This document shows, one piece after another, positions 45,579-55,520 of a stretch of 64,000 nucleotides of DNA. The position numbers were made by a program, and so were the translations under genes. The stretch is from Pseudomonas chlororaphis (GTDB lineage Bacteria; Pseudomonadota; Gammaproteobacteria; Pseudomonadales; Pseudomonadaceae), in NCBI RefSeq assembly GCF_003731765.1, contig NZ_MOAL01000003.1:186001-250000 (forward strand), written 5' to 3'. Position 1 is the stretch's first letter. Each line of letters opens with the position of its first letter. The notes beneath the pieces were generated by a model. That model saw only the letters and a list, made by a program, of their open reading frames with translations, made no database searches and had not been told where the DNA came from.

Positions 45579-46707
45579 AATCGTCCGGTTGCATGGCGAA
45601 CTTCAACTGCCCGCCCTGCAGGTACACCACCGCCTCGCGGCCGAAGATATCCACAGGCCGCGCCGACATCGCCTCATGCTCCGGCACGATCTTCGACAGC
45701 ACCTTGAGGCGCACATCGACCCGCCAGACACAGGCCTTGGCCCCGCTGTTGTCGAAATACAGCACGGGCCGGGTGGCGCTCCAGGTCGGGTTGACGATGC
45801 TCCAGCCGTCATCCGGCTCGTTCTGGTCGGTAATCGTTTCCTGGTAGGTGCCTTGGGTGGGCGCGTCGTACTGGAGCGACAGGCTGTTACTGCTCTCGTT
45901 CAGTTGCTCCCGCACTCGGGCCAGGGCATGGCGATGGGTATTGGACGCCGCCTGGAACACGTGCTGGCTTTCCTCGGCAGGGCTGCGCGAGCCCAGCCGG
46001 TAGCTCATGGCTTTTTGCAGGTTGCCGCCGATGTGCTGGCGGTAATAGAGCACCCCGTCGACGATCCCGGAGAAGCGGATGCCCTGATCGTTGCTCCCCG
46101 GCGAGCTCCAGCCGACAAAGGCAACGTCCTTGGCAATGGGGTGCAGACCCGGACGGTCATCGCGGTACTCGTAGAGGGTGCCCACATACGTCGGCTCGCC
46201 GGCCAGGTAACGGCCGACAAACAGCACCACGTGCAACACGTTATCGATCACCTGGGCATCGACGATCTGCTGGTCGCCGGGGATCGAGGCCGGGGTGAAT
46301 GTGGCCAGGGTGAAGCGCGGCCAGTTATCGCTTTCAGAGACGGTGTAGTGCTGGCCGGGGGCCAAGGGGCGCAGTTGGTCCGGGTTCGGCAGCGCCGGAA
46401 TCGGCACCGGGCCGAGCAGCTTGACCTGGGCCCGGTAAGTCGCTTCCAGGCAGTCGCTGGTCTCGCAGGAACTGCGCACATCGCTCAGCCAGTACGCCTG
46501 CAACTGGCGGATCACCTGCAGGTGTTTGAGCGTCTTGTAGCGGCGGTTCAGCTCGTCGTCCTTGGCGGACAGGGTCGGGGTGTCGCAGACCGTCTTCTCA
46601 ATCAGCGTCGAGGCCTTGCTGCAATCGAAACCGGCGGCTGCGGCCGTCGGGGCGAGCAGGGCAATAGCGAGGCCAGCAGTGGCCAGGGACAGGCGGGGGA
46701 GTTTCAT
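45577..46707 (-). CDS. exported LprI/DUF1311-like protein
   Basis: A 376-residue protein with a signal peptide (ATAGLAIALLAPTAAAAG). Residues about 25-95 hold the LprI/DUF1311 pattern with FDCSKASTLIEKTVCDTP and a later CETSDC, i.e. four cysteines likely in two disulfides. Related domains include lysozyme inhibitors. The long C-terminal part (about 100-376) has a beta-rich look and no domain I recognise. The ATG at 46705-46707 was chosen because the upstream extension lacks a signal and overlaps another gene. Confidence 0.7.
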   Translation of the reverse strand: MKLPRLSLATAGLAIALLAPTAAAAGFDCSKASTLIEKTVCDTPTLSAKDDELNRRYKTLKHLQVIRQLQAYWLSDVRSSCETSDCLEATYRAQVKLLGPVPIPALPNPDQLRPLAPGQHYTVSESDNWPRFTLATFTPASIPGDQQIVDAQVIDNVLHVVLFVGRYLAGEPTYVGTLYEYRDDRPGLHPIAKDVAFVGWSSPGSNDQGIRFSGIVDGVLYYRQHIGGNLQKAMSYRLGSRSPAEESQHVFQAASNTHRHALARVREQLNESSNSLSLQYDAPTQGTYQETITDQNEPDDGWSIVNPTWSATRPVLYFDNSGAKACVWRVDVRLKVLSKIVPEHEAMSARPVDIFGREAVVYLQGGQLKFAMQPDD

Positions 46708-46917
46708 CAAACGTCCTTGTGAAGCGGCAAGTGTGTGGCACTCAAGGGGGTGCCAGCCAGGTGCTGTTTTCTGCCAAGGGCGGCTTGGCGAGTGAAACGG
46801 GCGCGGCGATTTTGAACCGCAATGGCGTGCAACGGTATTTATTTTTCCACCGGCCTGGATCGAACGATTAGGCTGGGGAGCCGATTCGGTTGCCGCCCCC
46901 TGAAGAGAACCCCGCCT

Positions 46918-47265
46918 GTGTTCGATCCCCTGGAATGCCCGCCTTTGATCCACTCCAACGAGGCGTTGATGGACCGTTACCGGCGCTTCCTGGCAGACAC
47001 CGCATGCCCCCACGAGGTCGCCGAGGGCTTGCTCAAGGACCTGCACCAGCACGCCATGAACCTGGGCTGTTCCAAGGCCCACGAATCGTCGCCGGATATC
47101 TATTGGCTGCTGCAAAGCGCAGCCGTGGTTGCACTCTTGGCCTTTGGGTCGGGCTCGGAGATTTTTCGCCGCCAGCGGGCCGAAGTGGCCTATTACGGTG
47201 CCTTTGCCGAGACTCGGGAACGGGTCCGTGCTTTCGAAGATTTTGTGGCGCAATGGGCGCTCTAG
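46918..47265 (+). CDS. hypothetical helical protein
   Basis: A 115-residue protein with a hydrophobic stretch WLLQSAAVVALLAFG and amphipathic helices around it. I do not recognise the family. The GTG at 46918 follows GAAGAGA and begins the plausible coding stretch; an ATG at 46822 would add about 32 basic residues. It is divergent from the LprI-like gene. Function is unknown. Confidence 0.45.
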   Translation: MFDPLECPPLIHSNEALMDRYRRFLADTACPHEVAEGLLKDLHQHAMNLGCSKAHESSPDIYWLLQSAAVVALLAFGSGSEIFRRQRAEVAYYGAFAETRERVRAFEDFVAQWAL

Positions 47266-47479
47266 AGCATCAGGTGGGAACTGGGTCACAGATCGGCAGA
47301 TTAAGGGGGTGATGGCGGAACGATGTTGTTTGGCCATGCTCGAAGCAGTTCCTGAACGGCCGGCCCCAAGCCTGTGGCCCTCAGGAAAGACCGTGGTTTC
47401 GCCTTGTCGAACCTCTTCGGCCGGCGCGGGATTCGCGGCTGACTTCCCCCCCCACTCTGCTCAGGGACGCTAGAGTTTT

Positions 47480-48397
47480 ATGCAACCATCCTCGTCTGCT
47501 CAACCCACCTCCACAGGGGCCCTGCTCGGGCGCTTCAGCCATAGCCAGGCGCTGCCCATCGGGCTGTTGGTTTTTTCCCTGGTGCTGTTCGGCTTCTCGG
47601 TCTTTGTGCTGTACCTGAGCACCATTTTGCCGGTGGACGCGGCCAGCACGGGCCCGGTCCATTTGCAGGGGCGCCGTGGCTTGGAGATGAACTTCTCCAG
47701 CCCGCTGATGCTGATCTACCTCACCAGTGGCCTGCTGGCGGTCCTGGGGGTGTGCATGCTGTTGATGCGGGCCTGGCAAAAGCGCCTGCGCAAATCCAGC
47801 TTCGAGGTCTACGAGAACGGCATCGCCGAAGTCACCGGCAACCAGAGCGAGTACCTGGCCTTCAGCGACATCGAAGACCTGTACCTGTTCTCCTCCGGGC
47901 AAGTCGCGCTCACCGGCATGATCACCAACCTGGCCTATCGGCGTAATGCCAGCCAGCCTTGGCATCACGCTATTTATTCGCTCAAGGGCTTCAACGACGT
48001 CCTCCAACTGGTGCGCGAACGTTATGTGCGCGGGCGCCTGCCGAGTGTGCTGCAGGCCCTGCAGGCCGACCAGGCCGTGACCTTCAACTTCATCAGCAGC
48101 AACCAGGTGTGGCGCAAGCGGGTCACGGGCGGCTTCCTCAAGATCAATACCCAGCCGATCACGCTGACCCAGCACGACCTGCAAGTGCAGGGGCGTAGCG
48201 TGCCGCTGTCGAGCCTGCGCAGCGTCGACCTGAACACCTGGACCGAGAAGGTGGTGATCCGCGACGAGGCCGGCCACGAGGTGCTGTCGACCCTGGCCAC
48301 GGGCATCCTCAGCCACGACCTGTTCTTGCACACCCTGGATGCGTTGGTGGGCGTGCCAGACACCGAGCAGCGCCAGGCGCAGACCGTGCTGGTCTGA
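47480..48397 (+). CDS. two-helix membrane protein of unknown function
   Basis: A 305-residue protein. Two membrane helices (about 27-50 and 75-97) are separated by a short periplasmic loop; the rest (about 100-305) is a cytoplasmic domain with alternating beta strands (SSFEVYENGIAEVTGNQ, IEDLYLFSSGQVALTG), recalling PH-like or DUF6585-like domains, a weak memory only. No catalytic motif. The ATG at 47480 lacks a strong ribosome site. A hairpin terminator follows. The nearby genes give no clear context. Confidence 0.65.
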   Translation: MQPSSSAQPTSTGALLGRFSHSQALPIGLLVFSLVLFGFSVFVLYLSTILPVDAASTGPVHLQGRRGLEMNFSSPLMLIYLTSGLLAVLGVCMLLMRAWQKRLRKSSFEVYENGIAEVTGNQSEYLAFSDIEDLYLFSSGQVALTGMITNLAYRRNASQPWHHAIYSLKGFNDVLQLVRERYVRGRLPSVLQALQADQAVTFNFISSNQVWRKRVTGGFLKINTQPITLTQHDLQVQGRSVPLSSLRSVDLNTWTEKVVIRDEAGHEVLSTLATGILSHDLFLHTLDALVGVPDTEQRQAQTVLV

Positions 48398-48419
48398 GTT
48401 CGACGGCAGGCCTGAAGCA

Positions 48420-48460
48420 AAAAAACGCCGCGTGCTCCAACCTCAGCCCGCGGCGTTTTG
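48420..48460. terminator. hairpin between convergent membrane-protein and cytochrome genes
   Basis: aaaaaacgccgcg (from 48420) pairs with cgcggcgtttt (48449-48459). A-run and T-run flank the stem, so it can work on both strands. Confidence 0.8.
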
Positions 48461-48485
48461 CCGGGTGGCTGCAGGCGTGCCCGGG

Positions 48486-48875
48486 TTACAGATCCTGGAA
48501 GGTTTGCAGATAGGCCAGCAGGTTCTCGACCTTTTCCGTGTCGCTGATGCCCCAGAAAATCATTCGCGTACCGGGCACCACAGCCCGGGGCTCGTCGAGG
48601 TAGGCCACCAGCGTGTCTCGGGTCCAGACGATGCCGGAAGACTTCATCGCGTCCGAGTACTGATAGTCCGCCACGCTGCCCGCCGTGCGCCCGAAAATGC
48701 CGTTGAGCTGGGGCCCGAAGGAACTGCGCACTGAAGGCCCGACGTTGTGACAGCCGCCGCAGATGCGGGTGAACAGCTTGCCACCGGCTTCGGCATCGCC
48801 GGCTGCCTGGGCCGCGCCGTTGAACAGCGCCAGGCCCAGCAGCAGGGCCAGGGGCAAGAAGGTGGATTTCTGCAT
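48486..48875 (-). CDS. small periplasmic class I cytochrome c
   Basis: A 129-residue protein with a signal peptide (to AQA) and one haem-binding motif C-G-G-C-H (RICGGCHNVG). The distal Met is probably in the late segment VPGTRMIFWGI. This resembles the soluble mitochondrial-type cytochrome c (c2-like). It would carry electrons to an oxidase or other acceptor. No partner enzyme is adjacent; the multicopper oxidase is 3 kb away, and a link is speculation. Confidence 0.88.
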   Translation of the reverse strand: MQKSTFLPLALLLGLALFNGAAQAAGDAEAGGKLFTRICGGCHNVGPSVRSSFGPQLNGIFGRTAGSVADYQYSDAMKSSGIVWTRDTLVAYLDEPRAVVPGTRMIFWGISDTEKVENLLAYLQTFQDL

Positions 48876-49033
48876 GTACGGCTCCGTATCGGCGGCTCAG
48901 AGGCGGGCTATTGGAGCATGCCGGGCGGCGATTGTGGATGGCCTGGGGCCTGTGCGGCCGATTCAGGTAATCTGCGCATCCGGTGATCACACACACAGGC
49001 CCACGCATCCGGCGTGTCGTTAAGCGAGGATTC

Positions 49034-49471
49034 ATGGCTAGAGCACGGGTAATCGGCACCTCGATCGAGGCCATCCAAGCCGCCGAAAAAGAGTTGGGCC
49101 GAACCCTGCCAGGGGCTTTTCGCGATTGGCTGTTGCTGAACAATGGCCGGTCCCTGGGCGCCTTGACCCTGTTCCCGGTGTTCGATGAGCGGGATCCGCG
49201 CAAGACCTGGGAGTCCATCGTCCGTCACTTCAACCACGGCTGGCCGGCCTGGCTGGAGGTTCACGCCCAAGGTGCCAGCGACAGCGCCGCGCTGCTGCCC
49301 TTTGCCGAATTCGGCACCGGGGATTACTACTGTTTCGATTACGGGCGGCAAGGCCAGGCCGGCGAGCCGGTGGTGGTCTTGTGGTCCCACGAGACGGCGC
49401 AAACGCGAGACGTCGCCGAAGGCTTTGCAGATTTTTTGCGCACCGTCGAACGCCCGGGCGAGGTGCATTGA
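49034..49471 (+). CDS. SMI1/KNR4 (SUKH)-family protein
   Basis: A 145-residue SUKH-domain protein with the family pattern: IEAIQAAEKELGRTLPGAFRDWLLLNNG at the start and ALLPFAEFGTGDYYCFDYG in the middle (the segments that matter are LP..FRDWLL.NNG and GDYYCFDY). Many SUKH proteins are immunity proteins against contact-dependent or polymorphic toxins. No toxin gene is nearby, so it may be an orphan immunity gene. The ATG has GCGAGGA upstream. A small unknown gene starts two bases after the stop. Confidence 0.8.
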   Translation: MARARVIGTSIEAIQAAEKELGRTLPGAFRDWLLLNNGRSLGALTLFPVFDERDPRKTWESIVRHFNHGWPAWLEVHAQGASDSAALLPFAEFGTGDYYCFDYGRQGQAGEPVVVLWSHETAQTRDVAEGFADFLRTVERPGEVH

Positions 49472-49473
49472 CC

Positions 49474-49842
49474 ATGAGCATTGCCACCCATCAGCAAGCC
49501 TTCGCCCTGGCTCAGGCCTTGGTCCACGCCCTGGACCAACGGGATCACCAGGCCCTGCAACGCGACTTCGGCCTCTCGCCTGCCGTGCAGGAAGAGCTGT
49601 ACCAAACCCTTGCCGATTTCTTCGAGGCCGACACCCGCCTGTCCCTGGCCCCTGAAGCACAAGCCTTTGCCAGCGAGGGCCGGGCCCGTCCCTTTATCGA
49701 CACCTACATCACCCACGCCCAGACCTTGGGGCTGGAGTGCGTGCTCTTTGCCGACGGCGCCCCGAGCGAGGCGCTATTGCACCTCGAAGTGCGGGAGCAG
49801 GATGGGCAGTGGGCGGTGTACTGCAAGTACATCGGTTCTTGA
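49474..49842 (+). CDS. small unknown protein paired with the SUKH gene
   Basis: A 122-residue acidic, soluble protein, two bases downstream of the SUKH gene and therefore translationally coupled. It begins MSIATHQQAFALAQALVHAL and has no membrane helix or motif I recognise. By position it may be a second immunity protein or a partner of the SUKH protein; that is inference. Confidence 0.6.
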   Translation: MSIATHQQAFALAQALVHALDQRDHQALQRDFGLSPAVQEELYQTLADFFEADTRLSLAPEAQAFASEGRARPFIDTYITHAQTLGLECVLFADGAPSEALLHLEVREQDGQWAVYCKYIGS

Positions 49843-49859
49843 GGGCGCGCGCCTGCCGA

Positions 49860-50393
49860 CTATTGGCTTTTCAGGTACTCGATGACGGGCGCCACATGGC
49901 TCAGCGGCGGGGCCTGTGCGATGACCTCGTCAACCTGGCACCACGGATAACCGAGGGGCTGTAACCAGTCCATCACCGACACCAGCTCCGTGGCCGGGCT
50001 GACCTGCATGTGTTCAATGGTGATGCTCAAGTGGCTGACGAGCCCTGATCGAGGATCAAACTGCCAGTGGTATTCACCGCAGCCGACCCGCACTTCCCCC
50101 GTGCTTTTGACGGACATCCCCACCAGCCATTTGCAGGTGTGTGCCAATGCGCCCGCCAGCGGTGGTTCGCCGAGGCAGAAGGTGTAGATGTTTTCGTAGG
50201 TCTGGTTGAAGCGACGCACCAGGACGTCGGCAATGGCTTCGAAGCCTTCGACATCGGGTGGAAAGGCAATCGTGTCCGTGTGCACGAGCATTTTGACCGT
50301 CGCCTCGGCCGTGAAGGCCTGGCGCAGTAGATCAGGTCGATTTCCATCCTTGGCCAGAATGTATTTTTCAATAGCGTGGCGGTTGCTGATCAT
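49860..50393 (-). CDS. SnoaL/NTF2-like protein
   Basis: A 177-residue NTF2-like protein (AIEKYILAKDGNRPDLLRQAF, ATVKMLVHTDTIAFPPDVEG, GCGEYHWQFDPRSGLVSHLSI). I chose the ATG at 50391-50393 (GGAG about 11 bases upstream). The frame extends 22 codons further but has no ribosome site. Function unknown. It faces the SUKH-pair convergently. Confidence 0.7.
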   Translation of the reverse strand: MISNRHAIEKYILAKDGNRPDLLRQAFTAEATVKMLVHTDTIAFPPDVEGFEAIADVLVRRFNQTYENIYTFCLGEPPLAGALAHTCKWLVGMSVKSTGEVRVGCGEYHWQFDPRSGLVSHLSITIEHMQVSPATELVSVMDWLQPLGYPWCQVDEVIAQAPPLSHVAPVIEYLKSQ

Positions 50394-50490
50394 GCTGGTT
50401 GTTACTCCATAGAAACGTAGTGTTGCGCCGGGTATCGGGTTTGAGTCCGTGCGATCCAATCATGGGCGGGTAGTGTGCCCCATCGCTTCA

Positions 50491-50574
50491 TCACTTGAAC
50501 GTCTGCATCTCACTGACGAACACCAGGGTGGCGATCAGTCCTATCTTCTGGTTGAACTTGAAATGTCGGCTCAT
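50491..50574 (-). pseudogene. possible truncated start of a chemotaxis-receptor gene
   Basis: A 27-residue peptide starting MSRHFKFNQKIGLI and ending at a stop after MQTFK resembles the N-terminal signal anchor of Pseudomonas methyl-accepting chemotaxis proteins, but it stops at once. The rest of the receptor is not found downstream. It may be a relic left by deletion, or chance. The 50394-50759 gap otherwise shows no gene. Confidence 0.25.
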
Positions 50575-50759
50575 GCTATTTGCGCCTATGCCTATGAAGG
50601 CGCCTTGAACAGATCGGAAAGTTGCGTTGCAACAGGTAAAAGCATCCTTGCTGTTTCTATCTGTCAGGCGCACGAAGTTGCGCACCTGTGAAGGTCCAGG
50701 GTGAAGTTTTAACGGGTGGGATAGAACTTAAGTTTGAGCGTTATTACGGGACCGAGTGC

Positions 50760-52001
50760 TTACCACAGGGCCAGGGTGTAACTCAGGATTAAGCGGGTTT
50801 CGTCCAGGTCATTGCCGAAGTTCGAACGAACCGTGGCATTTCTGACCTTGAGACCGAGGTTCTTCAGCGAGCCGCTCTGTATCACGTAACCGATATCGGT
50901 ATCGCGTTCCCACTCTTTGCCGGTGTTGTGGCCGGCGACCAGGGCGTTGTCACCTTGGACATAACGGCTCATGAACGTCAGCCCGGGGATGCCCAGGGCG
51001 GCGAAGTTGTAGTCGTAGCGCAACTGCCAGGAGCGTTCCTGGGTGTTGGCGAAGTCGTTGATCTGCACAAAGTTGACCAGGTAGGGGTCGCTGTTGGCGA
51101 TGTAGGGGAACGGGTCATCACCGCTCATGCGCTGATAGGCCGCGGTGAAGACGTTGGAGCCCAGGGTGTAGGCGACCTGGCCGTTGGCGGCACGGTTGTC
51201 GAGGGGGCGGAAGTTGCCGTCGTCGGTGCTTTTTGAATAGCGCAGGTCGAACTTCAGCGACTGTTGCGCGGCAAGGGGAATCTCGTAGACCACGCCGCCA
51301 AACAACTGCCGATAGACGTTTTCCAGGTTGCCGTAGTACAGGCTGGTGCTCAGGGCCTTGCTGAAACTGTAGGTGCCGCCGGCAAAGCGAAAGTCATCGC
51401 TGACCCCGCCGATGCGGTTGCCGGTGAAGTCCTCGTAGTTGGAGGAACTGTTGAATTTGATTTGTTGCAGCTTGCCGCCTTGCAGGGCCAGCCGGTCAAT
51501 GTCGTTCGAGGTCAGCAGCGCCCCTTCGAAAGTGGACGGCAGCAGGCGGGTGTCGTTGCTCGATACCACCGGGCTGCGAAAAGCCAGCGAGCCGACCTTG
51601 AGCACGGTCTGGGACACCTTGGCCTTGGCCGTCAGCCCCAGTTTGGAATACTCACTCTGGGAGCCGCGGCGGTTGTTCGAACTCAGGTCGGCCGGCAGTA
51701 AGCCGGTGCCGCCAGAACCGTCCCCGCCGTCGAGCTTCAAGCCGAGCATGCCCAGGGCATCCACGCCCAGCCCCAGGGTGCCGGCGGTGTAACCCGACTC
51801 GAAGCGCACCATGGCGCCCTGCGCCCACTCCGTTGCTGAGTCACGCTGGGCGGTAGGCGGGCCGTTGCGAAAGTCACGGTTGAAATAGAAGTTGCGCAGT
51901 TCCACGCTGGCTTTGCTGTCAGCAATAAAGTCTGCCGACGCAGTTAATGGGAAAACTAACGCGCACGTACCGGCAAGGGTAAAAACCTTATTGATCAACA
52001 T
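50760..52001 (-). CDS. OprD-family outer-membrane porin (oxoproline cluster)
   Basis: A 413-residue porin with a signal peptide (ASA). OprD signatures: ELRNFYFNRDFRN near the N terminus, TLGLGVDALGMLGLKLD, RLLPSTFEGALLTS, and a final LILSYTLALW. It is co-directional with and 154 bases downstream of the biotin carboxylase of the oxoproline cluster, so it likely brings the substrate of that pathway across the outer membrane; this is inference from position. The 52002-52155 gap may hold its own promoter. Confidence 0.85.
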   Translation of the reverse strand: MLINKVFTLAGTCALVFPLTASADFIADSKASVELRNFYFNRDFRNGPPTAQRDSATEWAQGAMVRFESGYTAGTLGLGVDALGMLGLKLDGGDGSGGTGLLPADLSSNNRRGSQSEYSKLGLTAKAKVSQTVLKVGSLAFRSPVVSSNDTRLLPSTFEGALLTSNDIDRLALQGGKLQQIKFNSSSNYEDFTGNRIGGVSDDFRFAGGTYSFSKALSTSLYYGNLENVYRQLFGGVVYEIPLAAQQSLKFDLRYSKSTDDGNFRPLDNRAANGQVAYTLGSNVFTAAYQRMSGDDPFPYIANSDPYLVNFVQINDFANTQERSWQLRYDYNFAALGIPGLTFMSRYVQGDNALVAGHNTGKEWERDTDIGYVIQSGSLKNLGLKVRNATVRSNFGNDLDETRLILSYTLALW

Positions 52002-52155
52002 GCTCTTTATGCTCCAGATAACGGCAGATTTATTGATTGAGTTTTATCGTTATGTTGAGTGCAAAGTTACATCTACAGTTTTCTGCGGGCAGCACGCGGC
52101 AACCGGGTTATTACCCCCGTTGCGCGTACTGTCTGCGAAAAGAAAAGCGTTTAAA

Positions 52156-53895
52156 TCAATCAGCGGTCTTGATGCGGCCGATCACGGAACCGGCTTCGAA
52201 GTAGGCACCGGCCTGTTGGCCAATCTGCACCTGGCCGGCACAGGGGGCGAGGATCGAGGTTTCCATCTTCATCGCTTCGACCACCGCGATCACTTGCCCG
52301 GCGCTCACCGCTTCGCCGTCTGCGACGACCCAGGTATGCAGATTGCCCGCTACCGGTGTCAGTACCGCCTGTGGGTCAGCGGCTTCGCTTGGACGGGGGC
52401 TTTCGCCAGCGGGGCCTGCTGCAGTCAGGCTGACGCCCCGTAACAGCGCGGCCGGCAGGCCCAGTTCATGGCGCTTGCCGTCGATCTCGACGAAGGTGCG
52501 CAGCACGTCAGGGTCGGCCGACACGGCGTTGCGTGGGGCGATGGTGATCTGCTCGGCGAAATCGGTCTCGATCCAGCGGGTGTGCACGGCGAATCGATCG
52601 ACGCCGGTGAAGTCGGCATGGTCCATCACGGCCCGGTGGAAGGGCAGCACCGAGGCGATGCCCTCGATCTTGAACTCGGCCAGGGCGCGTCGGGCGCGGG
52701 CAATCGCCTGCTCGCGGGTGGCGCCGCTGACGATCAGTTTCGCCATCATCGAATCGAAGGTGCTGGGCACCCGTGAACCACTGACCACGCCGCTGTCCAG
52801 GCGCACGCCCGGGCCGGAGGGCGGCAGGAATTCGCTGATTTCCCCGGGTGTGGGCAGGAAGCCCTTGCCCGCGTCTTCGGCGTTGATGCGGAACTCGAAA
52901 CTGTGGCCACGCGGGGTCGGTGTTTCGCTGAACGACAGCGGCAAACCGTCGGCGATGCGCAGTTGTTCGATCACCAGGTCGACGCCGGTGGTTTCTTCAG
53001 TCACCGGGTGCTCGACTTGCAGGCGGGTGTTGACCTCAAGGAACGACAGGGTGCCGTCCTGGCTGAGCAGGAACTCCACGGTGCCGGCACCCACGTAGCC
53101 GGCCTTGGCGCAAATCGCCTCGGCAGCCTGATGAATGCGCTGGCGCTGGGCGTCGTTGATAAAGGGCGCGGGCGCTTCTTCCACCAGCTTCTGGTTACGT
53201 CGCTGCAGCGAGCAGTCACGGGTTCCGACCACCACTACCTTGCCGTGTTTGTCGGCCAGTATTTGCGCCTCGATGTGTCGAGGGCGGTCGAGGAACTGCT
53301 CGACGAAGCATTCGCCCCGACCGAAGGCTGCTTCTGCTTCACGTACAGCGGACGCGTAGAGTTCGGCGACCTCGTCCAGGCGCCAGGCGACTTTCATGCC
53401 ACGGCCGCCGCCACCGAAGGCGGCCTTGATGGCAATCGGCAGGCCGTGTTGCTCGGCAAAGGCCAGCACTTCGGCGGCGCTTTCAACCGGCCCGGGGGTG
53501 CCGGCGACCAGGGGCGCACCGACCTGCTGCGCCAATTTCCGCGCTTCGACCTTGTCCCCCAACACGTCGATGGTCTCGGGGTTGGGGCCGACCCAGATCA
53601 GCCCGGCGTTGATCACCGCACGGGCGAAGTCGGCCCGCTCCGACAGAAAGCCATAGCCGGGGTGCACCGCATCGGCGCCGCTGCGTTGGGCGATGGCGAT
53701 GAGCTTTTGGATGTCCAGGTAGGTCTCTGCCGGGCGTTGGCCGTTCAGGGAAAAGGCTTCGTCGGCCTGGCGCACATGCAGGGCGTCGATGTCCGCATCG
53801 GCATAGACGGCGACCGACTGCACACCGTAGTCGCGGCAGGCGCGGGCGATGCGGACGGCGATTTCACCACGGTTGGCGATCAGTAATTTTTTCAT
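52156..53895 (-). CDS. biotin carboxylase-BCCP fusion of the oxoproline cluster
   Basis: A 579-residue protein. Residues about 1-450 are a biotin carboxylase: [30 protein letters not shown] (ATP loop), [14 protein letters not shown] and [12 protein letters not shown]. The last 75 residues are a biotinyl domain with the biotin lysine in [11 protein letters not shown]. Similar proteins are the alpha subunits of acyl-CoA carboxylases, but no carboxyltransferase gene is present. The upstream PxpB-PxpC fusion carries AHS1/AHS2 domains, which are also parts of urea carboxylase, so the two may form a lactam carboxylase. The start overlaps the PxpBC stop. Confidence 0.85.
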   Translation of the reverse strand: MKKLLIANRGEIAVRIARACRDYGVQSVAVYADADIDALHVRQADEAFSLNGQRPAETYLDIQKLIAIAQRSGADAVHPGYGFLSERADFARAVINAGLIWVGPNPETIDVLGDKVEARKLAQQVGAPLVAGTPGPVESAAEVLAFAEQHGLPIAIKAAFGGGGRGMKVAWRLDEVAELYASAVREAEAAFGRGECFVEQFLDRPRHIEAQILADKHGKVVVVGTRDCSLQRRNQKLVEEAPAPFINDAQRQRIHQAAEAICAKAGYVGAGTVEFLLSQDGTLSFLEVNTRLQVEHPVTEETTGVDLVIEQLRIADGLPLSFSETPTPRGHSFEFRINAEDAGKGFLPTPGEISEFLPPSGPGVRLDSGVVSGSRVPSTFDSMMAKLIVSGATREQAIARARRALAEFKIEGIASVLPFHRAVMDHADFTGVDRFAVHTRWIETDFAEQITIAPRNAVSADPDVLRTFVEIDGKRHELGLPAALLRGVSLTAAGPAGESPRPSEAADPQAVLTPVAGNLHTWVVADGEAVSAGQVIAVVEAMKMETSILAPCAGQVQIGQQAGAYFEAGSVIGRIKTAD

Positions 53896-55511
53896 GGGGT
53901 TTTCTTCGCATCGGCAGTTGAAAAAGAGGCTTCGGTGCTGGGTTGAATGTCCTGGAAGCCGTCCAGAGGGTTGAAGCGAATCTGCGCATTGATCGGTATC
54001 TGCCCCGCCAGGTCCAGATGGTGGCTGGCCACGGCGGCGATCACCGGATAACCGCCGGTCAGCGGATGGTCGGCCAGGAACAGCACGGGTTGGCCGCTGG
54101 CTGGAACCTGGATGGCGCCGACGGAGGTGCCTTCGCTGGGCAGCTCCTGGTGATTGCTGCGCGTCAGCGGCGTGTCACCGGCCAGGCGAATGCCGACCCG
54201 GTTGGACTGTGGGGTGACGCGCCACAGTTGGCTGCTCAGGCGCTCGATGGCGTCTGCGGTAAACCAGTCGGTGCGCGGCCCCATGACCACGTCGAGGGTG
54301 ATGATCTCGGCCGTCGTCGGCAGTTCGAACGCCGGGGCTTCGTTCAGCGAGACGCTGGTGCCCGTGGTCAGTGTGGTAAAGCCCAAGCGGTCGCCGGCGG
54401 CCAGTGCCGGTGGGCCGACCTGGGCCAGGGTGTCGGTGGACAGGCTGCCGAGCACCGGTGTGACCTCGAAGCCGCCACGAATCGCCAGGTAGCTGCGCAG
54501 CCCAGCGAGGGGGGAACCCAGGCTGACGCGGTCGCCCACGTCCAGTTCGATGGGCTGATAGTTGCTGGCCGGCCATTGCACGCCGCTGGCGTTGGTGATG
54601 GTCACCGGGGTGTGCGCGCCGGTGATCGCGATCACGGCGCGGCCATGGCAAACGAAACTCAGGCCGCCGAGTACCGACTCCACGCAGGCCATGTCCGAGC
54701 GGTTGCCCACGGCGCGGTTGGCCGCCCGCAGGGCGCCCAGGTCCAGCGCGCCGGAGCGGGAAACGCCTTGGCCGGTTTGGCCGGGGCGCCCCAGGTCCTG
54801 CAATACGCTGTGCAACCCGGGGCTGAGAATTTCCAGGTAGGCGCCGCTGGGGTCGGCGGCCCGGGCGGGTGCTGCCGGAGCAGGCAGGCCGTTGGCCGGG
54901 AGCGGGCCGGCATCGGTAAAGCGCACCTTGTAACCAGGACGCAGCAGGGCCGGTTCGGCGCGGTTCAGGTCCCACATCTGCAAGGGCGTGACCCCGATGA
55001 TCTGCCATCCGCCGGGGCTGGCTTGCGGGTAGACGCCGCTGAAATCCCCGGCCAGGGCCACCGCGCCCGCTGGTATGCGGGTGCGTGGGGTTTTGCGGCG
55101 TGGCACCTGGAACCCGGCGCCGCCGGTGAGGTAGGCGAAGCCCGGCGCGAAGCCACAGAAGGCCACGCTGTAGTCATGGGCGGTGTGGCGCTGGATCACC
55201 TCGTCGCGGCTGATGCCCAGCAGCGTGGCGACCTCGTCGAGGTCCTCACCGTTGTAATGCACGGGGATTTCCACCCGGCGCTGCTCGCCTTCGCGGCGCA
55301 GGCTCAGGTCGCGGCCGGCGATGCGGTCGACCAGCGCCTGGCGTTCGATGGCGCTGGGGCGGAATTGGATCAGCAGCGTTCGAGCGGCAGGAACAATTTC
55401 CTCCACGCCAGCAATAGGCTCCGCCATCAGGGCGTCGAACAAGGCCAAGGTCTCGTCGAGGTCGTTCAGTTCGACGAGCAGGGCGTCCAGGTTGACCGGT
55501 AGAAAGCGCAC
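53892..55511 (-). CDS. fused PxpB-PxpC (KipI/KipA) 5-oxoprolinase subunits
   Basis: A 539-residue fusion. Residues about 1-215 are PxpB (KipI/AHS1): [53 protein letters not shown] and [10 protein letters not shown]. Residues about 225-525 are PxpC (KipA/AHS2): [33 protein letters not shown] and [19 protein letters not shown]. With PxpA it cleaves 5-oxoproline to glutamate using ATP. The GTG start at 55509-55511 has AGGAG just upstream. In most bacteria the two subunits are separate genes. Confidence 0.92.
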   Translation of the reverse strand: MRFLPVNLDALLVELNDLDETLALFDALMAEPIAGVEEIVPAARTLLIQFRPSAIERQALVDRIAGRDLSLRREGEQRRVEIPVHYNGEDLDEVATLLGISRDEVIQRHTAHDYSVAFCGFAPGFAYLTGGAGFQVPRRKTPRTRIPAGAVALAGDFSGVYPQASPGGWQIIGVTPLQMWDLNRAEPALLRPGYKVRFTDAGPLPANGLPAPAAPARAADPSGAYLEILSPGLHSVLQDLGRPGQTGQGVSRSGALDLGALRAANRAVGNRSDMACVESVLGGLSFVCHGRAVIAITGAHTPVTITNASGVQWPASNYQPIELDVGDRVSLGSPLAGLRSYLAIRGGFEVTPVLGSLSTDTLAQVGPPALAAGDRLGFTTLTTGTSVSLNEAPAFELPTTAEIITLDVVMGPRTDWFTADAIERLSSQLWRVTPQSNRVGIRLAGDTPLTRSNHQELPSEGTSVGAIQVPASGQPVLFLADHPLTGGYPVIAAVASHHLDLAGQIPINAQIRFNPLDGFQDIQPSTEASFSTADAKKTP

Positions 55512-55520
55512 AGGAAACTC

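Noticed and set aside
45707..47337. 586-codon minus-strand frame as a single long protein ending with the LprI-like domain
   Set aside because: A signal peptide begins at 46707; the upstream part is antisense to a plausible small gene and has no coding features.
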